64,000 bases of DNA from Halorussus aquaticus (lineage in GTDB: Archaea > Halobacteriota > Halobacteria > Halobacteriales > Haladaptataceae): positions 124,001 to 188,000 of the forward strand of contig NZ_CP100400.1 in NCBI RefSeq assembly GCF_024218795.1, in the 5' to 3' direction. Below the pieces are notes generated by a model that saw only the letters and a program-made list of their open reading frames with translations, was not told the DNA's origin and ran no database searches. Made by a program: the position numbers and the translations under genes. Each line of letters opens with the position of its first letter. Positions within the stretch are counted from its first letter, which is position 1. Positions 26,649-35,096 of this stretch are shown piece after piece.

Positions 26649-27896
26649 TCACTCCCACGGGACCGACCGCTCGGTGATTTCGCCCGCGATTGGGGTCCGG
26701 ACGGTCGCCTCGGGGTCGTCGCTGTTCGCCAGCGACCACATCAGTTTGACCTTCGCGGTGCCGGGGAGCATGTCCTCGCCCTCCACGACGCCCGCGTCGA
26801 GCAGGTCTCGGCCGGTGTCGTACACCCGGTCGCAGACCCGACCCTCGATGCACTGGCTGGTCATGACGACCGTGGTGCCCGAATCGACCAACTCCGCGAT
26901 GCGGTCGGTCCACTCCGAGTGGACGTGACCCAGACCGGTGCCTTCGAGGACGAGTCCGGCCTTGCCCTCCGCGAGGTCGAGCACCGACTCGTCCGTGCCG
27001 GGCGTGAACTTCAGCAGTTCCACGTCGGACTCCAGTTCCGGCGCGATGTCGAGGTCGGTCTCGCCGCGCTCGGCGTAGTCGCGCCGGAAGCTAACCTCGG
27101 TCTCCTCGCCGCCGTACGCGACTTCGCCGAGGGGTTTCGCGCCGACCGTCTCGAAGGCGTCGCGGCGCGAGGTGTGGTTCTTCCGGACGCGGGTCCCGCG
27201 GTGGAGCGCGCACGCGTCGTCGCTCTCGGTCGCGTGCATGCAGACCATGACCTCCGCGGCGTCGGCCTTGGCGGCCTCGACGGCGCAGACCGCGTTCATC
27301 ACGTTGTCCGAGGAGGGCCGGTCCGCGGACCGCTGGCTCCCCGTGAAGACGATGGGGACCGGCGTGTCGAGCATGAACGAGAGCGCGCTCGCGGTGAACT
27401 GCATCGTGTCGGTGCCGTGCATCACGACCACGCCGTCCGCGCCCGCCTCTATCTCCTCGCGGACGGCCTCCGCGAGGTCGCGCCACACGTCGGGGGTCAT
27501 GTTCTCGCTGAGGATGTTGGCGACGACGCGCCCGCGGTAGTTCGCTCGGCCCGCGAGGTCCGGGACCGCCCGCAACACGTCCTCGGCGTCGAACTGCGCG
27601 GTCACCGCGCCGGTCCGGTAGTCCACCGTCGAGGCGATGGTGCCCCCGGTGGAGATGAGCGATATCGTCGGGAGGTCGGGGTCGAACTCGACCGCGGAGG
27701 ACTCCTCGGTGTCACCCTCCTCGATGTCGTACACGTCGCTTTCGAGGACGTCCACGTCGGCGTCGGCCCTGTCGATACCGACGTTGTAGCCGCCCTCCAA
27801 CTTGACGACGAGGTTCTGGCTCGTCGAGGAAGGGAGCAGTACGCCCTCGTAGGTCTGGTCGGCCCGCTGGACGCGGACGCGGTCGCCGGGATTCAT
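26649..27896 (-). CDS. gatD: Glu-tRNA(Gln) amidotransferase subunit D
   Basis: A 415-residue subunit of the archaeal GatDE amidotransferase that converts Glu-tRNA(Gln) to Gln-tRNA(Gln). A short N-terminal SH3-like region (MNPGDRVRVQRADQTYEGVLL) precedes a type-I asparaginase domain with nucleophile Thr in STGGTIAS (about 83-86) and VVMHGTDTM. This domain releases ammonia from Asn or Gln. ATG 27896 matches the family start; an upstream in-frame ATG (27983) lies in the AT-rich boundary region. GatE is not in this window. Confidence 0.93.
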   Translation of the reverse strand: MNPGDRVRVQRADQTYEGVLLPSSTSQNLVVKLEGGYNVGIDRADADVDVLESDVYDIEEGDTEESSAVEFDPDLPTISLISTGGTIASTVDYRTGAVTAQFDAEDVLRAVPDLAGRANYRGRVVANILSENMTPDVWRDLAEAVREEIEAGADGVVVMHGTDTMQFTASALSFMLDTPVPIVFTGSQRSADRPSSDNVMNAVCAVEAAKADAAEVMVCMHATESDDACALHRGTRVRKNHTSRRDAFETVGAKPLGEVAYGGEETEVSFRRDYAERGETDLDIAPELESDVELLKFTPGTDESVLDLAEGKAGLVLEGTGLGHVHSEWTDRIAELVDSGTTVVMTSQCIEGRVCDRVYDTGRDLLDAGVVEGEDMLPGTAKVKLMWSLANSDDPEATVRTPIAGEITERSVPWE

Positions 27897-27983
27897 ACTA
27901 CGAGGTACCGGCGCGCCGGACTTGAAACCATCTTTTCGAGTCCTATCCTCTATTTGTGGATGTGGTGTGTCAAGACCGTCCAA

Positions 27984-28205
27984 CTATCTATTTACTGCAA
28001 TACTTAACGATACGTATATGATGTAGAAAAATAGGATCGTTATCGCTCCTGCTATCGGGGAATGATACCCAAAATATTCGGTTAGTTTACCTATTACTCT
28101 AGAAGAAATAAGAAGAGATATGATGGTCGCTAAAACCACTACCTTTATTTTCAACCATTTACTACTGTAGTCGGTTACTTCTGATAGGTACTTAACTACT
28201 CCCAT
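27984..28205 (-). CDS. Small membrane protein in AT-rich island
   Basis: A 73-residue protein, MGVVKYLSEVTDYSSKW, with two hydrophobic helices (about 20-38 and 50-70) and AT-rich codons unlike the rest of the window. It lies 73 nt downstream of the Tat-exported protein gene on the same strand and probably shares its transcript. No family recognised. Its size and position would fit an immunity-type or membrane-anchor partner, but that is conjecture. Confidence 0.55.
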   Translation of the reverse strand: MGVVKYLSEVTDYSSKWLKIKVVVLATIISLLISSRVIGKLTEYFGYHSPIAGAITILFFYIIYVSLSIAVNR

Positions 28206-28278
28206 ATCAGAACGGAACTATCTAATGAATATTAACGCTTCGGTAAGAATAAAAAGATAAGAATAGCTAGTTAAAATA

Positions 28279-29043
28279 TTACGGGAGTGATTTGGGAACG
28301 ACGTGTCCAGTAATGTCCGTCCACTGACTCATATTTTTCCAATCGTAATCCTTGTAGCCTCCGGTTACATAAGAATGAGTTACTGGAATACCACCCGGCC
28401 CGTTGTCAGCTTCTCGATACACCCAGCTAACATCGGAATGACGAGTTACCATTGCTAATCCGTAGCCCGAGAGAACCACAAGCGCCTTTATCTTAGCTTT
28501 AGTGTCGAGGAAAAGTGAAACGACTGCTCCTGCCGCGGTTAATCCCATGTCATTGATTTTTTCCTTAAAGTCAATACTCATTGTAAGCTTATGGTGACTG
28601 TCTGTCCCAAACTCACTACAGTAGCCAGTATAATCGATTGATATATGACCCTTATTTATCGCATCTATCCCTTTTGTGTAGACAAGGTCTTCTGCCTCTT
28701 GTGTAGTAATGAAGCTATCCTCGTTATTTAACAAGGATTTATAGATTTCTTCTGTTGTTTCCTTGATTCGATACTGGTTCTCTGATAACTGCGCCAGTGC
28801 GATAAAGTAGTCCGTCTTAACTACGTCTTGCTCTCTCTTTTCAACTGCTACAACGAATATCCCACCATTTCCATCGCTTTGAAGATTGCTGATCTTCTTT
28901 ATGTTTTTGGTGGAGATAGAATTATACTCACTATTGGATGTATTTCCTGCATCTTCTTTTGCGCTTACTGGATTAACAAATCCTAGAGATGCCATTGAAA
29001 CACCGATACCCCGTAGCGCACTTCGTCTGGTTCTTCTCCTCAT
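28279..29043 (-). CDS. Tat-exported protein of unknown function in AT-rich island
   Basis: A 254-residue protein. The N-terminus MRRRTRRSALRGIGVSMASLGF followed by PVSAKED is a twin-arginine signal with a likely cleavage site near residue 29. The mature part has a hydrophobic segment (about 165-200: GLTAAGAVVSLFLDTK, ALVVLSGYGLAMVT) and a Tyr/Gly/Trp-rich C-terminus (SWVYREADNGPGG, TGGYKDYDW). It contains Asn/Lys/Ser-rich stretches typical of AT-rich DNA. No known family seen. An exported peptide precursor such as a halocin is possible but unsupported by any motif. Confidence 0.6.
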   Translation of the reverse strand: MRRRTRRSALRGIGVSMASLGFVNPVSAKEDAGNTSNSEYNSISTKNIKKISNLQSDGNGGIFVVAVEKREQDVVKTDYFIALAQLSENQYRIKETTEEIYKSLLNNEDSFITTQEAEDLVYTKGIDAINKGHISIDYTGYCSEFGTDSHHKLTMSIDFKEKINDMGLTAAGAVVSLFLDTKAKIKALVVLSGYGLAMVTRHSDVSWVYREADNGPGGIPVTHSYVTGGYKDYDWKNMSQWTDITGHVVPKSLP

Positions 29044-29411
29044 TGCATTTATAATAATTTCCTAGCTCTTTAAATATATTTATATTCTAATAGCTATTAA
29101 ATTCATACCATATATTGAAGTTATATGGGTTCCGGATGGTGTTTTAATCAATAGAGATATACTTGATATCAGTCGCCTCAGTATCTCACATACCCCTGTA
29201 CGCCAAGCACTGCACGGGGAGCATCTTCTCCTAAAACCCTCCCTCGCCGGTCTGACAGCGTTCGGCGACGGCGCGCCGCGGACCGAATGGCAGCTCAAAA
29301 ATACGTTAGAATAACTGTGTTCCATATTGTAATATAATTAATGTACCTGATTCTCGGGGACCGCGGTTCCTGACGTCCGTTCTCGCACTTCGTTCCGGGG
29401 ATGGACCCCGA
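29044..29411. other. Gene-free right flank of the AT-rich island
   Basis: 29044-29190 is very AT-rich and probably carries the promoter of the Tat-exported gene (for example the minus-strand TATA-like runs around 29060-29095). 29190-29290 is GC-rich and may be a remnant of host DNA. After that, short AT-rich sequence leads to the pseudogene. The minus-strand frame 29080-29325 has no features of a real protein. Confidence 0.4.
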
Positions 29412-30371
29412 ATGACCTCTCTAGAACTTCGTCGTCATCCTCAGCTACGCGGTCCTGTTTGTCGTCCGAATCCCCGTATTCGGTACGCCGCGACTTGCTG
29501 GCTGGCCGACCAGGACCACTCCGTCAAGACCGTCCGAGAAACGGTCTTGTGGACGACGAACTGTGACTACGACCGTCAGGACCTGCGGGACGCTCATGTC
29601 TTTACGGAACACCGTTGTCGTGGGATGGACCCCCGAACCCTCGTGCGGGCGCTAAAGCGGGAGGCCCAATAGATTACTCGCCAGGAGGTGTTCAAGTACA
29701 CCATCCGCGAACCGGATGGTCGGAACCCCTCGGTCGGCCACGAACCCGTCGGCCAGTGGGTCAGTCGCCTCGTCGGTCCGTTCGTCGCCACGACCAATTG
29801 GAAGTAGTTTCACCGGACCGAGACCGAACGGAGCAATCTCCCGGTTCTGCTCGCCGTTCTCGGTCTCCTGGGCCTCCTGTTGTTCTTCACGGAAACCGCG
29901 GCGAACGGCGACGAACAGGGGTTGCTCGTCGGATTCGGACTCGTCGGCCTGCTCGGGACTAGTGAAGCGTACTAATTCAGCGGCCCTACGGCGGCGACCG
30001 TGGAATACGACTACCGCAAACGGTCGCGGGTCCTCCTGCGCGCCGAGGTCGGCGAGCGGACCTCCAACCCGGAGCATCTGCGGCTGTCGGCCAGCGACGT
30101 GAGCGTCGTCGTCTCCTAGGATATCAAGGCGCGAACGCTCGGTCGAAACGGGACCTCGAAGGTGCCTCTCTCCGAGTTCTCGGCGGAGCGATAGCAGCAA
30201 CTCAGTTTGAACGTGACGCCGCTGGCGTCGGAGATAGAGTTCGGCGAATTTAACCCGGCGGTGCGAACGTGGCGGGACGTGCTGAACCCCAATCGGGCCG
30301 GACACACGCGCCGGTCTCGGTCCCCGAAAACGCTCCGATCGCTCGTTGACGAGGCGACGAGACCGCGGTGA
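29412..30371 (+). pseudogene. Decayed membrane-protein gene with five in-frame stops
   Basis: One forward frame keeps haloarchaeal-looking codons for about 960 nt but is broken by stops at 29670 (TAG), 29805 (TAG), 29973 (TAA), 30117 (TAG) and 30192 (TAG). It ends at TGA 30369. Between stops it encodes hydrophobic helices such as LPVLLAVLGLLGLLLFF and charged segments such as VEYDYRKRSRVLLRAEVGE. A helix-like NFVVILSYAVLFVVRIPVFG in the +1 frame at about 29425-29484 suggests an additional frameshift near 29490-29530. Original family unknown. Confidence 0.65.
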
Positions 30372-30456
30372 GACCACGAACACGTCTCTACTTGGCGACC
30401 GCACGAGTAGCGGAGTCACGGAAAGACCCATTACCTCGGCCGTCTCACATTCCCGT

Positions 30457-30954
30457 ATGCCCCAGCGCTCCGACCAGCGCACGCGCGACTCGGTCGCGGA
30501 CGACTTCACCGACGTTCTCGGTGACGACTCCGCGGACGCCGAGTCCCAGTCGCCCGAAACGTCGTCGTTCCTCCAGCGCGCAAAACACCGCGCCGTCGGC
30601 TTCTTCTCGCCGCGCCTGTTCCTCTACACGCTCGTCCTGCTCGGCGGCGGGACGGTCGCCGGGAACGCTTTCATCCCGCTTCCGTTCCTCGACAACCTCG
30701 CGGGACTGCTCGGCGCGTTCGTCGCGGCGTTCGTCCTCGGACTGGCGGTCGAACGCTCGACCATCGTCGAATCGGCCGCTGCAGGTGCGGTCGCGGCGGG
30801 AATCACGGCGATGCTCGGCCACTTCGCGCTGACCGCCTTCGGCGGGATGGGCGTTCCGCTCGTGGCGTTCGGCGCGGGGACCGGTCTCGTGGCGGGCGCG
30901 CTCGGAGCCTACTTCGGCGGCGACCTCCGAGACGGCCTGACGACCGACATCTGA
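30457..30954 (+). CDS. Small polytopic membrane protein
   Basis: A 165-residue protein. The first 55 residues are hydrophilic (MPQRSDQRTRDSVADD). About four hydrophobic helices follow (LFLYTLVLLGGGTVAG, LLGAFVAAFVLGLAVE, AAAGAVAAGITAMLG, and a Gly-rich last helix). The pattern resembles the haloarchaeal DUF5518-like glycine-rich membrane proteins, but I am not sure. ATG 30457 is preferred over an upstream in-frame ATG because the extension is shadow of the pseudogene. Confidence 0.65.
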   Translation: MPQRSDQRTRDSVADDFTDVLGDDSADAESQSPETSSFLQRAKHRAVGFFSPRLFLYTLVLLGGGTVAGNAFIPLPFLDNLAGLLGAFVAAFVLGLAVERSTIVESAAAGAVAAGITAMLGHFALTAFGGMGVPLVAFGAGTGLVAGALGAYFGGDLRDGLTTDI

Positions 30955-31023
30955 CGCTTCGAGGAACCGCTTCGGTACGCGATAGTCGTCTCTGAGAACC
31001 TCACCACCAGCGTCCGCTCCTCG

Positions 31024-31851
31024 CTACTCTGCCAGAACCCACTCCCCGTCCTCGTCGCGGTCCAGAAAGCCGCGGTCGGCCAGTTCCGCGAGCGCCGGTT
31101 CGACGACGTGGCCGGGGGCTTCGACCGCCCGACACACCTCCTCGACGGTGGTCGCGCCGCCCGCGACGGCCGCCAGCACGTCCGCCCGGAGGCGGGCCTC
31201 CCCGTCGCCGTTCACCGCGTCGCCGAGTCGGTCCTGCACGTCGGTGATGCGGCCGTGGACCCACCGCTGGGCCAGCGACAGTTCGCGCTGGAGTTGCTGG
31301 AGTTCGTCGAGTTCCGCCGCGAGCGCGGTGGCCTCGCCGACCGTCTCGGTGTCCTCGTCGTCTTGGTCGTCGCTCTCGGTGACTTCGTCGCCGACCTCGG
31401 TGTCCCCCGCTTCGACCGGCCCGTCGTCGGTGTCTGCTTCGACTGCCCCCTCTCCGTCGGTTCCCGTCTCTGCGTCTTCTCCCGGTCCGTCCTCGTCGGA
31501 GTCGGCGTCGGACGAGTCGAGTTGGACGTTGAGCGAGACGTAGCGCCACCGACTCGCGTCGAGGTTCGTACTCGCCGGGTACGCGCTCTTCATGCCGAAC
31601 TCGTAGGGCGAGACGCTCACCTCCAGTCGGAGGTTGCGCGAGATACTGAAGTACTTCCGTCGCTGGTCGTCGGTGCGACTCTCGACGAGACCGGCGTCCT
31701 CTAGCTTCCGGAGGTGGTCGATGACCGCCTTCGGGCTGACGCCGAGATACTCGCTAATCTCTGTGACGTAACAGGGTTTGCGCGAGAGCAGACGGAGGAT
31801 GCGCCTGCGGTTCTCGTTCCCGAGGATGTCGAGTAGCTCGGCGGAGTCCAT
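31024..31851 (-). CDS. ArsR-family winged-helix regulator with C-terminal second helix-turn-helix
   Basis: A 275-residue protein. Residues 1-60 are a clear winged helix (LLDILGNENRRRILRLLSRK, YLGVSPKAVIDHLRKLE, then SRTDDQRRKYFSI). A very acidic linker (about 110-165, runs of Asp/Glu/Thr) separates it from a coiled-coil piece (ELDELQQLQRELSLAQRW) and a second helix-turn-helix-like C-terminus (TTVEEVCRAVEAPGHVVEPALAELADRG). It is transcribed away from, and lies just downstream of, the Asn/Gly-repeat protein on the same strand. Confidence 0.8.
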   Translation of the reverse strand: MDSAELLDILGNENRRRILRLLSRKPCYVTEISEYLGVSPKAVIDHLRKLEDAGLVESRTDDQRRKYFSISRNLRLEVSVSPYEFGMKSAYPASTNLDASRWRYVSLNVQLDSSDADSDEDGPGEDAETGTDGEGAVEADTDDGPVEAGDTEVGDEVTESDDQDDEDTETVGEATALAAELDELQQLQRELSLAQRWVHGRITDVQDRLGDAVNGDGEARLRADVLAAVAGGATTVEEVCRAVEAPGHVVEPALAELADRGFLDRDEDGEWVLAE

Positions 31852-31944
31852 TCGCTATCCGGACTACGAATCGCGTACTCAAAAGCGTGTCTTTCGGTCG
31901 TGTCTGGGCCGCACGTCGCGTCAAGAAGGGTGGGCCGTACCGCG

Positions 31945-33198
31945 TCACGCCGTGGCCACGGTCAGTGCGCCGTCCGGAGTGACGGTTCCGGCGTCGAACG
32001 CGGTCTCGACGTGGCCGACGAATCCGGGGGCCGCCGTGGCTCCGCGGACCACCTCGCGGACCGTCGGCGAAGTGCCGGGGTCGACCGAGGGACCGTCGTC
32101 GGAACTCGCGTTTCCGACATCGGTACCGCCACTGGACGGGTTGCCGGTCTCGTCTCGGCCGCCCGCCGCGCCGTTTCCGTTGCCGTTACCCGCGCCCGCC
32201 GTGCCGTTTCCGTTGCCCGTGCCCGCCGTACCGTTTCCGTCACCGACACCGTTCCCGTTCCCGTTTCCGTTACCCGCGCCAGCCGTACCGTTTCCGTCAC
32301 CGACGCCGTTCCCGTTTCCCACGTCGGTCCCGTTCCCGTCGCCATCGCTGATACCGACGCCGTTCCCGTTTCCGACACCGTTACCGTTGCCGACACTGCT
32401 GTTGTTGCCGACGTCAGTAGCGTTACCCGGGTCGCCCGGCGGACCGCGTTGGCCGTTTCCGACGCCGGGTCCGTTACCGACACCGGTCACGTTGCGGGCG
32501 ACCGAGGCGATCTCGGGACCGGTCAGGTTGGCGGTCTCGGCCCGGAGCGTACCGAGGGTCTCGACGCTGGCGTTCACCTGTCTGGCGCGGGCCGTGGTCG
32601 TATCGATGGACGATTCGAGGGCGTTAATCTGGCCGATGAGGCGGCTAATCTTCGCCTTGTACGCGGTTTCGCTGACGTTGCCAGCCTCGCGCTCGGCGAC
32701 GAGTTCGGCCTTCTGCTGCTTGAGGTCGCGCAGTTCCGAGCGGAGTTCGGAGGTTCGACGTTCGACCAGTCGAACCTGCTTGGACTCGTTCTCGGTGGCG
32801 TTGAACGACGCGGACCACATGCCGGTTTCGACTGCACCCCCGACTTCCGCGATACTCGACTGCATGAACGACGAGATGTCCGCACCCAGCGACGAGTTGT
32901 CGGTGGAGTTGTTCTCGGCGCGTTGGGCGTTCACGAGAACATCCGCTTCGGTCGCGTCGGTAGCGAGACTCCCCGACACCTGCACGTCCCCGTCTCCGAC
33001 CGCGTCGATAGCGCGGGGTTCGACCGCGTCGATAGCGCGGGATTCGACCGCGTCGATAGTGCGGGCGTCGGCGTCACCGTCGAGACCAACTGCGGTCGCG
33101 TCGAATCCGTCGGGGGCGACTGCACCCGCCGGGACCGCGGCGGTCAGCGCACCGCCGACGACGAACAGCGCCAACAGGACGGCTCGGTAGGGGCTCAT
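31945..33198 (-). CDS. Secreted Asn/Gly-repeat protein with coiled coil
   Basis: A 417-residue protein with a Sec-type signal (MSPYRAVLLALFVVGGALTA, AAVPAGAVA). Residues about 45-65 hold an eight-residue repeat (IDAVESRA/IDAVEPRA) encoded by 24-bp DNA repeats. A coiled coil follows (about 135-215, ELRSELRDLKQQKAELV). Then comes a long GNGNG/GVGNGNG low-complexity region (about 235-345) with many N-x-S/T sequons. No membrane anchor is seen at the C-terminus. TATA-like TTTTTAAG (33222-33229, minus strand) sits 24-31 nt before ATG. Function unknown. Confidence 0.7.
   Translation of the reverse strand: MSPYRAVLLALFVVGGALTAAVPAGAVAPDGFDATAVGLDGDADARTIDAVESRAIDAVEPRAIDAVGDGDVQVSGSLATDATEADVLVNAQRAENNSTDNSSLGADISSFMQSSIAEVGGAVETGMWSASFNATENESKQVRLVERRTSELRSELRDLKQQKAELVAEREAGNVSETAYKAKISRLIGQINALESSIDTTTARARQVNASVETLGTLRAETANLTGPEIASVARNVTGVGNGPGVGNGQRGPPGDPGNATDVGNNSSVGNGNGVGNGNGVGISDGDGNGTDVGNGNGVGDGNGTAGAGNGNGNGNGVGDGNGTAGTGNGNGTAGAGNGNGNGAAGGRDETGNPSSGGTDVGNASSDDGPSVDPGTSPTVREVVRGATAAPGFVGHVETAFDAGTVTPDGALTVATA
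32160..32500 (-). repeat. Low-complexity Gly/Asn-coding repeat
   Basis: Short, imperfect units of the type CCGTTTCCGTTGCCGTTACC run through this stretch, coding on the minus strand for Gly-Asn-rich repeats in the secreted protein. Such repeats are prone to length change by slippage. Confidence 0.8.
32997..33068 (-). repeat. Three 24-bp tandem repeats in the secreted protein gene
   Basis: Units 32997-33020, 33021-33044 and 33045-33068 all begin CGACCGCGTCGATAG and differ only at a few positions near their ends. They encode the eight-residue IDAVE(S/P)RA repeat on the minus strand. Confidence 0.85.
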
Positions 33199-33314
33199 CG
33201 GTTGGTCCTATACTCCCGTGGCTTAAAAAGGGCGACATTCGTTCGCTCCGTTCACGGTGATTACTCCGACGGCCCAAATCGGTTCTTAGAGTTTAAAATC
33301 GGCTTAGAACCTGC

Positions 33315-33962
33315 CTACACGCTACCGTCGGCGCTCGAAAGTCGGCCGAACGCGCGGGCGGCGGCCGCGACCGCCAGCACGGAGAGCGCCACGGTCGCCG
33401 CGGGCAACAGTAGGCCGGGTTCGTACCGGAGCGGCGGGTGGAACCCGAACAGGTAGTCGATGGCGTCGTTCGCCAAGAGGGCCACGAGCGTGGTGGCCAG
33501 CGCCCCGCGGGTCGTCGCGCCGAAGTACGGCAGCAGGTACGCCTCGGCCACGAACCCGAGATGAGTCACGATGATGAACCAGTACGCCCAGAAGGCGTCG
33601 GGGTTCCACGGCGGTCCGAAGTACGCCGAGAAGCCGAGGTTCAGCGAGACGAACGTCCAGATACCGTACTTGACCAGCCACGCGAACGCCAGCGTGTGGA
33701 GGTAGGCCAGCGCGCGGTTCTGCGGTGCGTCGCCCAGCGAGCGACCGAGGTTCGGCAGGAGCGTGACCAGCGACAGCGTCACCAGAAACAGCGCGGCGGG
33801 CGAGTCGGCGTAGAACGGCCAGAGGTAGACGGGAACCTCGGGTAGCGTTTCGACGTAGAACTGCACGCCGACGAGTATCGCCAGCACGTTCACGACCAGC
33901 AACCACGCGAGATTGGGTCCGTCTTCGAGGTACCGACGCGCGTATCGCTCCAACGTCGCCAT
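33315..33962 (-). CDS. DUF1405-family membrane protein
   Basis: A 215-residue protein with about six hydrophobic helices. NLAWLLVVNVLAILVGVQFY, YLWPFYADSP and LKYGIWT/VKYGIWTFV followed by THLGFVAEAYLLP and ANDAIDYLFGFHPPLR match the DUF1405 pattern of archaea and Bacillus (YpjA-like). Function unknown. The gene is monocistronic as far as seen. Confidence 0.83.
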   Translation of the reverse strand: MATLERYARRYLEDGPNLAWLLVVNVLAILVGVQFYVETLPEVPVYLWPFYADSPAALFLVTLSLVTLLPNLGRSLGDAPQNRALAYLHTLAFAWLVKYGIWTFVSLNLGFSAYFGPPWNPDAFWAYWFIIVTHLGFVAEAYLLPYFGATTRGALATTLVALLANDAIDYLFGFHPPLRYEPGLLLPAATVALSVLAVAAAARAFGRLSSADGSV

Positions 33963-34285
33963 GCAGGGGACGCGGAGCGCCAGCGACTAAGGTCTTCCCG
34001 GACGAGTCGGGCGACGCAGCGGAAAGTCAGTCCAACGACTTGCGGGACAGCGGTCGGTCGAATCCAGTTTGGGGTGTTTCTGTGCGGTCTCCCGTCTCTG
34101 CGTTCTCGGTGGCTACTTTCATCGTCGACGTTGCTCTCTCGTCTCCTTCCTGTCTCCCTCCACGCCGGTGTCGGAACGCCCCGCTCCCGAAACAAGTCGA
34201 AACTCATTAAAAAGTGGAATTGCCCTACTATATAAATATTTACGTAACGTTTATGCCTACGTAGTGGTATATGACACCACGACCC
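33963..34285. promoter_or_regulatory. Intergenic region with strong TATA box before the DUF5802 gene
   Basis: No gene was found. A very AT-rich promoter TATATAAATATT lies at 34229-34240. TACGTA occurs at 34241-34246 and again at 34258-34263, bracketing the expected transcription start. The left part is the upstream region of the divergent DUF1405 gene. Confidence 0.5.
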
Positions 34286-34642
34286 ATGTTCGAGGAGTTT
34301 TCGAGCGGCTACTACCTCGGTCGGTTGTACGTCCAACCGTCCGACCGGGAGGAGGCGGTCATGCGCCGTGACGAACACGAGCGCATCAACGAGCAGTTGT
34401 ACACCTCTGGTGAGGGTATCGAACGACTCGACAGTCCGCTCGTGATGAAGGTAGACCAGCGACACGTCGCAGTCCACGGGGACGAGGGGATTCCCGAGGG
34501 AACGCTGGCGCTGCCCGAACGCCTCCTCGAAGACACCCGCGTCCGGAACCCGCCGACGCTCAAGGAGGTCCTACTGGCGAAAGCGGACCGCGCGGACCAA
34601 CTGCTCCGCTATCAGGAGACGACGACCGGCGTCGGAACGTGA
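34286..34642 (+). CDS. DUF5802-like small acidic protein
   Basis: A 118-residue soluble protein. MFEEFSSGYYLGRLYVQP, then NEQLYTSGEGIERLDSPLVMK and RVRNPPTLKEVLLAKADRADQLL, match the haloarchaea-specific DUF5802 group as I remember it. ATG 34286 is chosen because family members begin MFEEFSSGYYLG. An in-frame ATG at 34271 would add five residues and fits the TATA distance equally well. Function unknown. Confidence 0.75.
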   Translation: MFEEFSSGYYLGRLYVQPSDREEAVMRRDEHERINEQLYTSGEGIERLDSPLVMKVDQRHVAVHGDEGIPEGTLALPERLLEDTRVRNPPTLKEVLLAKADRADQLLRYQETTTGVGT

Positions 34643-34702
34643 ACCGCGACTAATTTTACGTACCCGAAAACAAATTTAAGTTCCGTAGCCGTAGACCCGT
34701 CT

Positions 34703-34978
34703 ATGGCAAAATCGGTCCTCGAATCGAAGAACTCCCTGACCTACACCGAGATTCACGCCGCCATCCTCGGTGCGGTCGTCGGCGTCCTCGCTGGTTACGC
34801 TCACGGTATCGGTCGAACCGACGTGGCAATCGGGTTCGTCGCCGCCTTCGTCGCCGTGGCGCTGGGCCTGAAGTACTCCGGAAAGATACCGGCCGCCCAA
34901 CGGACGGTTCGCCGGGAACCGTGGTACGCGCTCGCGGCGCTGTTGGTCGGCGGGTTACTCGGTTTCACTGTCGTTTGA
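34703..34978 (+). CDS. Small three-helix membrane protein
   Basis: A 91-residue protein, MAKSVLESKNSLTYTEI, with three hydrophobic helices (about 18-36, 42-58, 74-91). TTTAAG at 34675-34680 is 23-28 nt before ATG, a good leaderless promoter, so it is transcribed separately from the DUF5802 gene. No family recognised. Confidence 0.68.
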   Translation: MAKSVLESKNSLTYTEIHAAILGAVVGVLAGYAHGIGRTDVAIGFVAAFVAVALGLKYSGKIPAAQRTVRREPWYALAALLVGGLLGFTVV

Positions 34979-35096
34979 ACCCCGCCCAGGACGGAGCGGA
35001 CGAAACGCGTCGCCGAGAACCACCAGTCGTCCGAAGGACTGCTTTCGGGCCGGGCGCACCGCGTCTCGCCGTCTCGGCCGCGTCGATGTGCTTCTC

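Larger units (their letters stand above)
27969..29535. other. AT-rich anomalous island bounded by a 13-bp direct repeat
   Basis: Base composition drops sharply from GC-rich to AT-rich from about 27985 to 29340, with a short GC-rich patch at 29190-29290. GTCAAGACCGTCC occurs at 27969-27981 and again in the same orientation at 29523-29535, close to both edges. Two minus-strand genes lie inside. No transposase or integrase was recognised. The right copy of the repeat is also one arm of a hairpin, CAAGACCGT (29525-29533) with ACGGTCTTG (29541-29549). Recent acquisition is inferred from composition. Confidence 0.65.

Noticed and set aside
29412..30371. Stop-codon recoding (TAG read as an amino acid) in the 29412-30371 frame
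   Set aside because: Four of five internal stops are TAG, but one is TAA, a frameshift is also likely, and haloarchaea are not known to use pyrrolysine. Neighbouring genes end normally in TAG. Decay is simpler.
29652..30509. Long open frame on the minus strand over the pseudogene
   Set aside because: Its composition is Arg/Gln/Val-rich shadow coding of GC-rich DNA; the plus-strand frame has the hydrophobic helices and haloarchaeal codon pattern.
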